A DNA stretch of 64,000 nucleotides, taken from positions 12,528,629 to 12,592,628 of the forward strand of contig NC_045149.1 of assembly GCF_008831285.2 (NCBI RefSeq). Direction: 5' to 3'. Origin of the DNA: Nymphaea colorata (lineage: Eukaryota > Streptophyta > Magnoliopsida > Nymphaeales > Nymphaeaceae). Every line of letters starts with the position of its first letter. Position 1 is the stretch's first letter. The notes under the pieces are model-generated. The model was not told the DNA's origin. It did not search any database and saw nothing but the letters and a program-made list of their open reading frames with translations. This document shows, piece after piece, positions 55,801-59,149 of the stretch. Both the position numbers and the translations under genes were made by a program.

Positions 55801-55879
55801 TGAGGTTAAATCACCCAAGTATGTAGAGCTTCTGGTGTTCAATGAAAGGCGTTGTGGAAGACCTGGAACAGCATTGAAG
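14439..55879 (+). CDS. TPP2: Tripeptidyl peptidase II, eleven C-terminal exons
   Basis: TPP II is a very large cytosolic subtilisin-type serine peptidase that removes tripeptides from peptides released by the proteasome. Eleven exons (a-k, listed separately) join into 355 codons without a stop. Every acceptor is AG and every donor GT, and the split codons at a/b (AG|G) and c/d (GG|C) fit. Plant TPP II motifs appear in order: GTGDVYPKPLKLPKGDY, LEKMKELVLFIERNL, SQPDGPITGN, GPPPKDKLPK, GEISYGSLSLGAKEDGK, LLVKILEGLLSRD, NAANEVISSIDKDELAKYF, ATRDQLVEALYRKGLA, FEQNFKELRRWVEVKSPKY. This is C-terminal to the subtilisin domain, so the catalytic Asp, His and Ser are not in the window. The short last segment of plant TPP II, after GTALK, is not found before 64000. 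Span and reading frame indicate a functional gene with very large transposon-filled introns; transcription was not tested. Confidence 0.95.
14519..18059 (+). other. TPP2 intron a/b (3.5 kb)
   Basis: This intron holds two terminal fragments of the CTATGTCAC MITE family. One starts at 15396 (CTATGTCACATAGG...) and one ends at 17039 (...CCTATGTGACATAG); they lack a matching TSD. It also holds a - strand LTR with leader at 17040-17556 and a purine-rich tract at 16366-16485 preceded by a TATAAATA box near 16332. TA repeats lie near 16945 and 17361. The rest is unannotated AT-rich sequence. Confidence 0.65.
17040..17556 (-). repeat. copia-like 5' LTR with primer site and leader fragment
   Basis: 17224-17556 begins and ends with perfect TGTTATA/TATAACA inverted termini (333 bp). 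On the - strand it is followed by TCGTATCAGAGCCT, one base off the copia primer-binding site for initiator tRNA-Met. About 180 bp of leader follows, then the MITE fragment. No coding part is attached. A TA repeat lies inside the LTR near 17361-17395. Superfamily cannot be proved without pol. Confidence 0.7.
18060..18132 (+). CDS. TPP2: TPP2 exon b
   Basis: Acceptor TTTTGCAG, donor GTACTT. The first base completes the Arg split with exon a. It reads HENIHYLEKMKELVLFIERN plus LEAK, the conserved TPP II helix region, and ends in phase 0. Confidence 0.94.
18579..18664 (+). CDS. TPP2: TPP2 exon c
   Basis: Acceptor GGTTTCAG, donor GTAAGT. It encodes DFIHLSCFSQPDGPITGN followed by SSFTSLVLVP and two bases of a Gly codon. 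The PDGP.TGN motif is conserved in plant TPP II. Confidence 0.94.
18790..18841 (+). CDS. TPP2: TPP2 exon d
   Basis: Acceptor TTCCTCAG, donor GTAGGG. It completes the Gly codon and reads EREAFYVGPPPKDKLPK, the strongest TPP II signature in the window. It ends in phase 0. Confidence 0.95.
18904..19035 (+). CDS. TPP2: TPP2 exon e
   Basis: Acceptor ATGTTACAG, donor GTTGGA. Its 44 codons include GSILLGEISYGSLSLGAKED and YPLSYMVPPK. The first residues (CCS) depend on the acceptor chosen. The phase-compatible AG at 18902-18903 was used; the alternative AG at 18912 would shift the frame. Confidence 0.92.
19148..19219 (+). CDS. TPP2: TPP2 exon f
   Basis: Acceptor TTCTCTCAG, donor GTATGT. It encodes 24 residues, LDEKDKEKDGFDSKKSLSER then VDEE, the charged linker of plant TPP II. 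It is followed by the 20.2-kb intron. Confidence 0.9.
19453..19532 (+). repeat. perfect 40-bp tandem duplication
   Basis: Two adjacent identical 40-bp units (19453-19492 and 19493-19532) begin GCTATCCTTGAAGTAAGCCC. They lie in the intron 233 bp after exon f. With no difference between units, the event is probably recent. Confidence 0.97.
19918..20522. mobile_element. hAT-like MITE, CTATGTCAC family, 605-bp copy
   Basis: Ends CTATGTCACATATG... and ...GTACCCGTGTGACATAG are inverted. The perfect 8-bp TSD CTTTTCGT lies at 19910-19917 and 20523-20530. It sits in R2 copy A, whose sequence continues across it. Internal GGTACTC and GAGTACC motifs can pair. It has no coding capacity. Confidence 0.92.
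21066..24094 (+). repeat. R2 solo LTR copy B (3,029 bp)
   Basis: It begins TGTGACACCCCGACCC and ends GAGCGTCACA, so the ends are inverted TGTGAC/GTCACA. It is flanked by a perfect 5-bp TSD, CAGAC (21061-21065, 24095-24099), the size usual for LTR elements. It lies inside another copy of the same family (copy A), interrupting it at ...CACGTGCACACGACAGAC. No protein-coding domain is seen; the short frames are low complexity. The last 600 bp shift from purine-rich (GAGAGA) to GC-rich. A 3-kb LTR would suit a large gypsy-type element, which is an inference. Confidence 0.87.
24798..25138. mobile_element. hAT-like MITE, CTATGTCAC family, 341-bp copy
   Basis: Ends CTATGACACACGG and ...CCATGTGACATAG are inverted. 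The perfect 8-bp TSD GTGCTAGC lies at 24790-24797 and 25139-25146. The empty site is visible in R2 copy B near 22450 (TCTAGCATGCAC). It is the shortest complete copy and AT-rich inside. Confidence 0.93.
26511..26825 (-). other. unresolved sequence, possibly the LTR of the 26.8-kb copia relic
   Basis: It lies just downstream (on the - strand) of a copia RNase H relic that ends with a purine-rich stretch, where an LTR would be expected (TCTTGAAAGTTATTG at 26825). No second LTR is available to confirm it and no gene is seen. Confidence 0.35.
26826..27205 (-). pseudogene. copia RNase H relic
   Basis: The reverse strand shows IGQVSLPMKMLIDNKVVTHIAKNPILH, the C-terminal copia RNase H region (LPMKM..DNKAA..IA.NP..H), followed by further broken matches. 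It is interrupted by stops and by a 35-bp duplication at 27081-27150. It belongs to a separate, mostly deleted - strand copia. Confidence 0.65.
27081..27150 (-). repeat. perfect 35-bp tandem duplication in copia relic
   Basis: Two identical adjacent 35-bp units start CCCAATCTCATAGGG (27081-27115, 27116-27150). They fall inside the RNase H relic and shift its frame. Confidence 0.97.
27281..27641 (+). repeat. 5' LTR of Copia-3 with internal tandem repeat
   Basis: The likely LTR starts TGTTAAGATATTTAATG. It carries about 2.5 units of a 47-bp repeat (TAGGATTCTATGTTGTAGTT type, 27323-27440), a TATAAATAGAGG box near 27491 and a CT run at 27557-27585. TTGGTATGAGAGCC at 27641 resembles the initiator tRNA-Met primer site with one change. 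Boundaries are approximate because no 3' LTR survives. Confidence 0.6.
28306..28469 (+). repeat. 5' LTR of Copia-4
   Basis: It begins TGTTAAGACGTG and ends AACTTTATCA. A TATATAAA box lies at 28406-28413, and an AATAAA, possibly for 3' end formation, at 28440-28445. Identical to the 3' LTR. Confidence 0.97.
28470..29066 (+). promoter_or_regulatory. Copia-4 primer-binding site and GC-rich leader
   Basis: TGGTATCAGAGC directly abuts the LTR (28470-28481) and matches the initiator tRNA-Met primer site used by plant copia elements. The leader to the ATG at 29067 is strongly GC-rich, with GCCGCC runs (28515-28740) and an imperfect GCTGCTCCGCCGCT repeat (28770-28865), unlike the AT-rich surroundings. 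It may serve packaging or translation, which is an inference. Confidence 0.85.
29067..33305 (+). CDS. Copia-4 gag-pol polyprotein, intact
   Basis: A single frame of 1412 codons encodes gag, protease, integrase, RT and RNase H for copy-and-paste transposition. Gag has an RG-rich stretch (about 228-246) and a knuckle CQFCHRIGHTVDKC (252-265). The protease motif WLIDSGASTHLC is near 352. Integrase shows WHLRFGHLPF (484), CESCQLGKHH (511), FDVWGPSRT (541), VRSDNALEF (602) and QQNGVAERKHR (about 635). RT shows YVDDIIVTG (from 1096). RNase H shows VDADYAGCHLD (1258), SSAESEYRAMAQ (1297) and a GDN in place of the usual CDN (about 1335). The start is the first ATG after the leader with a full copia N-terminus. 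It ends TGA just before the purine tract. No defect was seen, but the change at CDN could affect RNase H. Confidence 0.97.
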   Translation: MSEISSGANTSSFVSSGEMKSSPFSSIITKMDGGNYEMWAMQVKRTLIAHEKEHLILEPEPVQKVGKYTTWFKDNSLVMVWIVGTLSQEIANEVLHKDSAKDMWDSLAATYSQARNETRIMQLHHDIHQMRQDGRPLHTYYSSLKSMFERLNSYFPACKCEQQKAYRDMLMVGVFLSGLDSVYESAKNQMLTSPSIPPIDEAYSRLSRIPISASTVPDTTSAMLATRGRGGPFFARGRGSRGRGNTPSRPICQFCHRIGHTVDKCWQKHGRPAFANQTVSTDSPEQPKPQHTASSSELHVDDILSQLRHLIGDSAHPSPGPTTSTVPTAASASSSGMYSACTVCSPPDTTDWLIDSGASTHLCGDKMQFTSYVPTPPGRSVILADGKDSPVVGHGEVQLTSSLPLQHVLHAPEFPHSLLSISQITRELNCRAIFDSSSLVFQDILTGRVIGSGREQGGLYRLVHSFPFAGSTSSGSSSSSAYTWHLRFGHLPFQKLLHVLPQLSHKSSFQCESCQLGKHHRSSFPPRSSRSSHSVFELLHFDVWGPSRTPDLQGHRYYLVAVDDYSRVSWVFLMKHKSEAGHVIKNFINEILTQFDTCVKIVRSDNALEFCASSLEQFFRDKGIIHQTSCAYTSQQNGVAERKHRHILDVARTIIIHSHVPHSYWGDAVLTACYLINRMPSSVLGDLIPFSVLFPDRELFSVAPRIFGCVAFVQLLGPGRDKLSPRAIKTIFVGYSRTQKGYRCYDPSTRRYYVSADVTFFESTSYFSPNGTQLRVPEFSDEVHLPLPLMSYPQPVASRFGAIYQRRTKPVQPAPCAPVPSPSMPKVLPEHTNPADHSLCDDATGDSPEHATGPHINELDMPIAQRKGKRSCTMHPLSGHLSMARLTPTYRQFVKGLSAVALPQTPMDALSDPKWAAAMQEEMDALQSRGTWTLVTPSSDAAIVGCRWVFTVKYRADGSIERYKARLVAKGYTQTYGVDYYDTFSPVARHASLRVLLAVAVSKNWSLSQLDVKNAFLYGDLHEEVYMQQPPGFVAEGECQKVCRLRKAIYGLKQSPRAWFQKLSENIEYEGFRRSSADHSLFVKKTSTGTVIVLVYVDDIIVTGDDIQGISNIKGVLGRHFVTKDLGELRYFLGIEFARNQKGLIMCQRKYVTDVLQETGMLGCRPASTPMDINTRLYDDDTEDVDARQYRGIVGKLLYITVTRPDIAYAVSRVSQFMDKPKKVHWDAAMMILRYLKNSPGMGLFFQNGTSLTISVYVDADYAGCHLDRKSTTGFCVFIGSNLVTWKSKKQTVVARSSAESEYRAMAQATAEVMWVRSLMLDLTVEVPLPMQLLGDNKAALFIANNPAFHERTKHVEVDCHYTRDMIQKGFVSTSHISTTGQTADIFTKALARGPFQSCCSKLSLFDIYAPT
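33302..33312 (+). promoter_or_regulatory. Copia-4 polypurine tract
   Basis: TTGAGGGGGAG sits immediately before the 3' LTR TGTTAAG. This is the standard plus-strand priming site of plant copia elements. Confidence 0.9.
33313..33476 (+). repeat. 3' LTR of Copia-4
   Basis: Identical to 28306-28469 over 164 bp. Copia-3 gag resumes right after the TSD CGTCG. Confidence 0.97.
35016..35384. mobile_element. MITE, CATTGTCACAAAAAACG family
   Basis: This 369-bp element has near-perfect inverted ends CATTGTCACAAAAAACG and CGTTTTTTGTGACAATG. The perfect 8-bp TSD is GTTGAAAG (35008-35015, 35385-35392). The interior is built of CCCGT(A/T)TAATA and CCGTTTTTT motifs in several arrangements. It interrupts the Copia-3 integrase just after QQNGVVEWKH. 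It has no coding capacity. Confidence 0.94.
37288..37984. mobile_element. MITE, CAATGTT/GTATCG family, copy 2
   Basis: This 697-bp element has ends CAATGTTGTAAAAAGCG and ...CGTATAACATTG, with the perfect 8-bp TSD CTTGGAGT (37280-37287, 37985-37992). It interrupts the Copia-3 RNase H frame. Both ends are arrays of (C)GTATCG(TA) motifs. On the reverse strand about 37700-37620 an acidic stretch (EEEDGDEDENEYDEDYE) ends in a stop, possibly a leftover transposase tail, though this is weak. Same family as 6536-7230. Confidence 0.93.
38180..39320 (-). pseudogene. Copia-5, - strand RT relic split by a MITE
   Basis: The reverse strand gives DTWEPVDLPSKVGIVGYRWV (near 39190), NTIYGMKQTLCG (near 38915), VVYVDG (near 38780) and FLGIEMAI...SQRKYVLDLL (near 38670). 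After the MITE, broken matches follow to the LVGKLLYVT region (near 38210). Several stops and shifts are present. Both ends are truncated, and it meets Copia-3 head-on near 38176. No LTR is seen. Confidence 0.72.
38270..38529. mobile_element. hAT MITE with TAGAC(T/C)TGGG ends
   Basis: This 260-bp element starts TAGACTTGGGCATCGGGCC and ends GGGTACCCAGGTCTA. It is flanked by the perfect 8-bp TSD CTCATCAT (38262-38269, 38530-38537). Ends are GC-rich with repeated CGGGCC, and the centre is AT-rich. The termini differ from the other MITE families here and resemble classical hAT ends. It lies in Copia-5. Confidence 0.93.
39462..39554 (+). CDS. TPP2: TPP2 exon g
   Basis: Acceptor TTTTGTAG, donor GTAGCT. 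Its 31 codons read VRYAKLNILSSLKQGTEDEV then CKWKDFCHSLK, matching the plant TPP II segment after the ER(V/L)(D/E)E linker. Both ends are in phase 0. It follows the 20.2-kb intron. Confidence 0.92.
39555..40314 (+). other. TPP2 intron g/h, unannotated part
   Basis: AT-rich sequence up to the Copia-6 LTR; no gene or recognisable element was seen. Confidence 0.6.
40315..40529 (-). repeat. 3' LTR of Copia-6 (- strand)
   Basis: On the - strand it starts TGTTGAAATCAAAAAG and ends CATCGTGTAACA (215 bp). It is very similar to the Copia-2 LTRs, including TAATCTCTATTTAAGTAGAG and the terminal CT run, so Copia-6 is the same family. Confidence 0.9.
40530..41230 (-). pseudogene. Copia-6 RNase H end, truncated
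   Basis: Reverse-strand matches run from GKLLYVTVTRPDISFAV (near 41170) through YSDADYAKSIDDRKSTTGFC (near 40980) and SSAESEYSAMTQ to CDKKAATYIANNPVFHERTK (near 40740), with stops and shifts. CDK replaces the usual CDN. It is cut at 41230, where a MITE begins, so everything upstream of RNase H is missing. Confidence 0.85.
41231..41744. mobile_element. truncated CTATGTCAC-family MITE (left part)
   Basis: It starts CTATGTCACATGGGTGCGGG and stays similar to the left part of 12082-13098, including CATGAAACCCTAAGTTCTAAT and CACTTACCTGTC(C/T)GTCGCC. At GCCGCCACATCCC it switches to R2 sequence, so the right end and TSD are lost. A TTGTTTATC(A/G)CAAAACA repeat (about 4 units, 41400-41465) lies inside. 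Confidence 0.8.
41745..43809 (+). repeat. R2 long LTR copy D, 5' truncated
   Basis: From CACATCCCACTGGCC it matches R2 copies A-C in order and ends GAACGTCGCACA, equivalent to the ...GCGTCACA end of copy B. The section 43290-43590 is purine-rich, and the tail repeats GGGTCTGGATCTGGACCC. 41751-42090 is almost identical to 63661-64000 (4 differences in 340 bp). Confidence 0.85.
43810..44340 (+). other. TPP2 intron g/h, unannotated part
   Basis: AT-rich sequence between R2 copy D and exon h; nothing was recognised. Confidence 0.6.
44341..44436 (+). CDS. TPP2: TPP2 exon h
   Basis: Acceptor TTTTATAG, donor GTAATA. Its 32 codons read MEYPNCTPLLVKILEGLLSR then DYNCGKASYHHE. The (S)EYP.YTPLL.KILEGLLSR motif is highly conserved in plant TPP II. 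Phase 0 at both ends. Confidence 0.95.
44437..45319 (+). other. TPP2 intron h/i
   Basis: 883 bp of ordinary AT-rich intron with no recognisable element. Confidence 0.7.
45320..45418 (+). CDS. TPP2: TPP2 exon i
   Basis: Acceptor TTCATGCAG, donor GTCAGC. Its 33 codons read VINAANEVISSIDKDELAKY then FSEKSEPEDEEGM. The donor is not the GTAAG type, but it is the GT that keeps the phase for exon j. Confidence 0.92.
45543..45626 (+). CDS. TPP2: TPP2 exon j
   Basis: Acceptor AATTTGCAG, donor GTATCT. Its 28 codons read KLKKKMEATRDQLVEALYRK then GLALLSLQ, conserved in plant TPP II. A 10.1-kb intron follows. Confidence 0.94.
45627..46095 (+). other. intron j/k start with microsatellites
   Basis: Intron sequence ends in a compound microsatellite: (AC)n at 45987-46003, (TG)n-like at 46010-46043 and (TA)n at 46045-46095. 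Copia-7 begins at the end of the TA run, so it probably inserted into it. Confidence 0.85.
46096..46341 (+). repeat. 5' LTR of Copia-7
   Basis: It starts TGTTGAAATTAGG and ends CTTTTGCAACA (246 bp), related to the Copia-2 LTR. It is directly followed by the primer site. CT-rich runs lie near 46275 and a TATA-poor promoter region near 46215. Confidence 0.88.
46342..47435 (+). promoter_or_regulatory. Copia-7 primer site and long leader
   Basis: TGGTATCAGAGC (46342-46353) is the initiator tRNA-Met primer site. About 1.1 kb of non-coding leader follows, with a (TA)n run at 46780-46817. The last 100 bp (CTGACTGATTAATTATAAG) match the leader remnant of Copia-2 near 7900. Confidence 0.85.
47436..48722 (+). 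pseudogene. Copia-7 gag-pol, gag deleted and 3' truncated
   Basis: ATG 47436 (MAEISKPDGG) is followed by a jump: relative to Copia-2 about 0.77 kb of gag, including the zinc knuckle, is missing. It continues at VTVSIDRSEYEQFLAH, then protease WIIDSGASRHFC (after a TGA at 47598) and integrase (GHPSGSKL, CEACQFDKHT, HVDVWGPSRV). A frameshift falls near 48395, and QNGVAE is lost. The last part (NRLPSSSIDNKVP) ends at 48722, where Copia-8 begins in the opposite direction. Confidence 0.9.
48723..48902 (-). repeat. 3' LTR of Copia-8 (- strand)
   Basis: On the - strand it starts TGTTAAAGATACAAAAAG and ends CTCTCGCAACA (180 bp). The preceding GCTTGAGGGAGAG is the polypurine tract. It shares the TAATCTCTTAATAGAG block and the CT run with the Copia-2 and Copia-7 LTRs. 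Confidence 0.88.
48903..50498 (-). pseudogene. Copia-8 RT-RNase H, one frameshift, 5' truncated
   Basis: The reverse strand reads from RWRQAMQEEMDALLSRETWD (near 50400) through LDVKNVFLYGDL. After a one-base shift near 49983 (a run of six G), it continues LDHSLFIKRGSAGLV, YVDDIVLTG, LGIEVARSNKG, YSDADYAGSVDDRK, SSAESEYRAMAQ and CDNKAATYITNNP, and ends MIDIYAPA at 48910. Apart from the shift the 1.6 kb is open, so it is fairly young. Everything upstream of RT is missing; the break at 50498 is a rearranged junction with Copia-9. Confidence 0.93.
50499..50551. repeat. filler junction between Copia-8 and Copia-9
   Basis: The 17-mer TACTTGGATCCATTTCA occurs at 50499-50515 and again at 50535-50551, with a partial TACTTGGAA between (50520-50528). 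The second copy belongs to Copia-9 (the same text lies in Copia-11 near 60740). The first copies look like template-switch filler joining two oppositely oriented truncated elements. Confidence 0.85.
50529..53037 (+). pseudogene. Copia-9 integrase-RT-RNase H, 5' truncated
   Basis: Close relative of Copia-11. It starts inside integrase (HFMKHKSEVFRLF), then QCDGGDEFISNEF, QQNGIAERKHR, RT (LDVKNAFFHGILKEE, YVDDILITG) and RNase H (YTDADWAGDPDDRR, SSTEAEYRAM, CDNQSAIKIAFNP). TAG at 51124 replaces a sense codon, TGA at 52678 precedes SSTEAEY, and about eight codons are missing before KCQTWQIV (near 51556). Gag and protease are absent. It ends LEGGC with its TAA stop inside the LTR. Confidence 0.93.
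53035..53220 (+). repeat. 3' LTR of Copia-9
   Basis: It starts TGTTAAGTTTGTGCACC after the purine tract GAGGGGGGC and ends AAATCTTACA. Blocks such as GATCGGGTCTGTCCAGACCC and TATATCCACACGCC are shared with the Copia-11 LTR, but the middle is shorter. Confidence 0.85.
53221..53590 (+). other. TPP2 intron j/k, unannotated part
   Basis: Sequence between the Copia-9 LTR and the LINE relic; no gene seen. Confidence 0.6.
53591..54080 (+). pseudogene. LINE (non-LTR) zinc-binding C-terminal relic
   Basis: The + strand reads DSLLVENLVKKGVFLLHQDV, then a degenerate zf-RVT motif (LCHAASEDENHIFFKCYCAR, usual C..C...E...HLF..C..A), then QIWSSIL. After a stop comes CWKNCFYLAIWFLWKLRNDR, the typical W..W..RN stretch of plant LINEs. 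Only this C-terminal part was recognised; the RT core is absent. It is dead. Confidence 0.75.
54081..55345 (+). other. TPP2 intron j/k, unannotated part
   Basis: It may hold more of the LINE 3' end near 54081-54300 (not certain). The rest, including a short (TG)n run near 54880, has no recognisable element. Confidence 0.5.
55346..55522. mobile_element. decayed MITE related to CATTGTCACAAAAAACG family
   Basis: The right end ...GTGTTTTTTGTGACAG and internal ACGTG/CGTTTTTTTT blocks resemble the element at 35016-35384. The left terminus and a TSD could not be identified, so the boundary is approximate. Confidence 0.45.
55682..55879 (+). CDS. TPP2: TPP2 exon k
   Basis: Acceptor CTGTTTCAG, donor GTAATT. 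Its 66 codons contain LEQSLDLSSPMSGNGPDLFE, QNFKELRRWVEVKSPKY, then RRCGRPGTALK. FEENFKEL..WV.VKS.KY and GTALK are plant TPP II signatures. It is the penultimate or near-last coding exon; the expected final segment lies beyond the window or was not found. Confidence 0.95.
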
Positions 55880-56520
55880 GTAATTTATACGCTAATAAAC
55901 TACTTTATGTTTGTCTCCTAGTGCATGACTTATGTTTGCATGATGGAGCATGATACTGAGGTTGTAGGTCATTTTTTTCGTCTAATTTGGTGTGTTATAG
56001 TTTTTCATTTCCTTATAGTTCAAGGGCCTGTAATTTTTTTTTTCACAAATCCGATATAAAGCAGGGATTAGATTGATGGAGGCAACAAAGGTTCTTCTCT
56101 TGTTTTTTCCCTCTCTTCTCTCTCTATCTCTCTCTGGTTCTCTTCCTCTTTCTTTCTCTCTTGTTTTCTTTTTCTTTCTCTCGCTGTCAGCAGTCTTAGG
56201 CAGACAAATCAAGAGATTTCAAGAACATTGTATCTTTAGGACAATAAACAAGAAAATTTTACGAGTGTCTTTCACCGTGTATCAGTCCATCCATCTGCTA
56301 TAATGGTGAACTGGTTTCTTCCAGCTTAATTTCAATTCCTCACAATGTTTGTTACTTGTTTCACCATAGCATCATGAAATTTGCCCTTTAACTGATGATA
56401 TGATGGCATTTTAAATCCAAGGCCTATAGAAGCAATTACATCTGTCATGGCCTGGAATTGAAAGGAATTATTTGCATTGAAGGGAATACATGCATCACAG
56501 AACTATTTCCCTACCGTCAG
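55880..56520 (+). other. TPP2 intron after exon k
   Basis: AT-rich intron with CT-rich tracts near 56098-56190; nothing recognised. Confidence 0.6.
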
Positions 56521-57117
56521 TTATGCTTGATGTAGCATTTCTTTGGATGTCATAACAACATGAATATGGGGCTGAGAACATGGGTCAGTATAAGAGGAGA
56601 AAAAGTTCTTAATGGAACCAATACTAGACCTGCCACTAGAAACTCTACCACCAGGTCCACGACCATGCCTAATATCTGGTGTACATCTTCTCTTCCTCCT
56701 AGATGGGCCAGATCTCCCTCCTTCATACATGATTTCTTTCCCTTTACCTCTTGCACTCTCCACATCTGTTCTTAAACTAAATGTCATATTCATCATTTTC
56801 GACGTTTTCATCATCATCTTCTTCCTCTTCTCAAGGCTCACCATAGCCCTGATCTGCCTCTTCCATTTGTTTTTGTACTTCCTTTGATGTGAAGCATTAA
56901 GCATATCTAAGCATTGGCTGACTGACATACAAATGGAGGCAAAGGTTTCTCTGGTTTTCTAATGCATGGGACTACATCACATGTCCCTAAAAAATTGTGC
57001 TTCATTCCAATGATCCCCTCTTGAAAATATGTTGTTACAAAAGCTACATTGGATTCTTAGTTGGTTGTTCTCCTTCACCCTTTTGCACCACTGCCATGTG
57101 GGATCAGATGATGCCAT
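56521..57117 (-). pseudogene. hAT transposase N-terminal relic (BED zinc finger)
   Basis: Starting at ATG 57117 the reverse strand reads MASSDPTWQWCKRVKENNQ, then CSFCNNIFSRG (the C-x2-C of a BED finger). After a shift comes IIGMKHNFLGTCDVVPC, matching the usual G(I/V).R.K.HLAGT...V.PC of plant hAT transposases. It continues to a basic, RG-rich linker and QPHIHVVMTSKEMLHQA (hAT-type ...S.KEMVD.A). The catalytic and dimerisation domains are missing, as are inverted repeats. It is a dead fragment. Confidence 0.8.
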
Positions 57118-57262
57118 ATCTTCACAAAAAAATGAAAACCTATGGTAAACTTAACAAAAAGTAGTCGAAATCTATGAATCTATGGTAAAAATATATGAAT
57201 CTAGGGTAAAAATGAGAGATTTCATACCTTATGGAGAAGAAATCAAGAAAACATTTTTTCTC

Positions 57263-57514
57263 TGTTGAAACAGTAAAACAAGAAAAACAAAGAACAAACA
57301 CGAATTTAACATGGAAAACCCCTCAACTAGAGGGAAAAAACCACGGGTGAGAAGGACTGGTGCCCACTAGCAGCCAGACAGTCTCTCTCTCAGATTTTCA
57401 TTCACACTCAGAAAATTAGTGTTTACACAGGTTAAGTAGGGCCATAACATAACACACTGGATTGGGTCCAGATCCAGACCTGGATAGGTGACCCAAATAC
57501 AACATATGTTAACA
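57263..57514 (-). repeat. 3' LTR of Copia-10 (- strand)
   Basis: On the - strand it starts TGTTAACATATGTTG after GAGGGGGAG and ends CTGTTTCAACA (252 bp). It contains CCAGGTCTGGATCTGGACCC and is related to the Copia-1 LTR. Confidence 0.85.
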
Positions 57515-58424
57515 CTCCCCCTCAAGTTGGGCATATATATCGAACATGCCCAACTTGGATACATTCCTTTCAAACTGAGTCAAAGGTAAGGCTTTAGTCA
57601 GAACATCAGCAGCTTGGTCTTCAGACTTCATCTAAGGTAGATTCAACTCTCTGGCATCAATCCTCTCCCGGATGAAGTGACGGTCAATCTCGACATGTTT
57701 TGTTCGGTCACGTAACACATGGTTGTTGGCTAGATTGATAGCTGACTTGTTATCACAATACATCTTCATAGGTCCTTCAGTCTTTATTCCAATGTCAGAC
57801 AACAGCACTTTCAGCCACAGTAATTCTGACACACCTATAGCAACAGCCCTATATTCAGCCTCTGCACTTGAACGGGAACAAACATATTATCTCTTGTTCC
57901 TCCAAACAACAAGATTTCCTCCCAAGTAGACACAGTACCCTGAAGTAGATCTTTTAGTATCAACACAGTCTGCCCAGTCTGCATCTGAATACCCCTCAAT
58001 CTCAATAGGCATTTTTTTTACATATAGAAGCCCCTTGTCAGGATTCCTTTTCAAGTAGCACAAGATTCTGTTGATAGCCTTCCAGTGAGCATCTGTAGGT
58101 GCATGCATGAACTGACTCATCACATTTACCGCAAAGGTGATATCAGGTCTAGTAAGAGTGAGGTAGATCAATCTTCCAACCTGACGTTGATACCTCCCCT
58201 TAGCCTCTTCACAAAGAGGTTTTCCATCCTTAATGCTGAGTTTGTGTCCAACATCTAGAGGAGTAGAAGCCGGTCTATACCTTAGTTTTCATGTCTCCTT
58301 CAGTAAATCTAAGGTATCCTTCCTTTGATTTAATACAAGGGTTGTTTCTGACCTAGCAATTTCAATACCCAGAAAATATCTTAGTTTGCCAAGGTCCTTG
58401 AGATCAAATTTGGCAGCCAGTAAA
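57515..58424 (-). pseudogene. Copia-10 RT/RNase H end, truncated
   Basis: The reverse strand reads FDLKDLGKLRYFLGIEIARS (near 58400) and YLTLTRPDITFAVNVMSQF (near 58150). It continues with YSDADWADCVDTKRSTSGYC, SSAEAEYRAVAI, CDNKSAINLANNHVL and ends FDIYAQLEGEC. Stops occur near 58290, 57888 and 57631. Very similar to Copia-1. It begins abruptly at 58424 against another LTR, so gag through most of RT is missing. Confidence 0.92.
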
Positions 58425-58616
58425 TGTAACACTCCAGAAGTTTAGTCCTGTATCGAAAATTGTGAGATATCTTCAAAAGGAGGTCATTAATGAGATCATT
58501 ATCCTGGTTCCTAGCCTTTTTAGGATTGGAACCGAAACTGTTAGGGGGCGGGTTGGGATCCGTCGAATCAGGGGCCCGAGCTCGGGAGTGGGTCGGGTTG
58601 TTATAGTGGTATCAGA
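58425..58616 (+). repeat. small LTR plus primer site fragment
   Basis: TGTAACACTCCAGAAG...GGTCGGGTTGTTATA (58425-58605) is followed by TGGTATCAGA (58607-58616), the start of an initiator tRNA-Met primer site. R2 copy C then begins. It is the 5' end of an element cut by R2, and the same family as the solo LTR at 5246-5440. Confidence 0.75.
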
Positions 58617-58874
58617 TGTCACACCCCGACCTTTTGACACCCAAACATTTTTTTTTTCTAAACATAAAGCATCGAGGTGCGACTACTCTACAATTCAAAA
58701 GTGAAGGAGCCATGTCATTCAAAACAATGGGGCGAACTTTCATTTATATAATCATTTCAATTCATACAAAATCACATCTATGTATAACAAAAATGCCCCA
58801 AACTATATAATTGATGCCTAACAAAAACAAGACATCAATAAAACCAAAATAAGACGCCCCGGCACTACAAAAGA

Positions 58875-59149
58875 TGTAAGAATCTTCACAAAGTACTTGT
58901 CTCTCCGTATGCAAAACAGATATGTTGAGAAGAGAGGATGAAAGAAGACGATGGAGGAAAGGGAGCAGCCGGCTTAACTCAGCCTTGCGTTCCTTAATCT
59001 TTAATTAAAGAATAACCCTAATAGGGTACAACAGATTTGTACATAAAAAGATAAAAAATTACAAGAGAGCCACCGCCTAGTAACTTTAGGCGTGTGGATA
59101 TAAGGAGAATGGATCGGGTCTGAACAGACCCGATCCCCATACGCTAACA
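58875..59149 (-). repeat. 3' LTR of Copia-11
   Basis: On the - strand it starts TGTTAGCGTATGGGG and ends GATTCTTACA. It carries the palindromic GATCGGGTCTGTTCAGACCC and the TTAATTAAAG block. One base differs from the 5' LTR. Confidence 0.96.
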
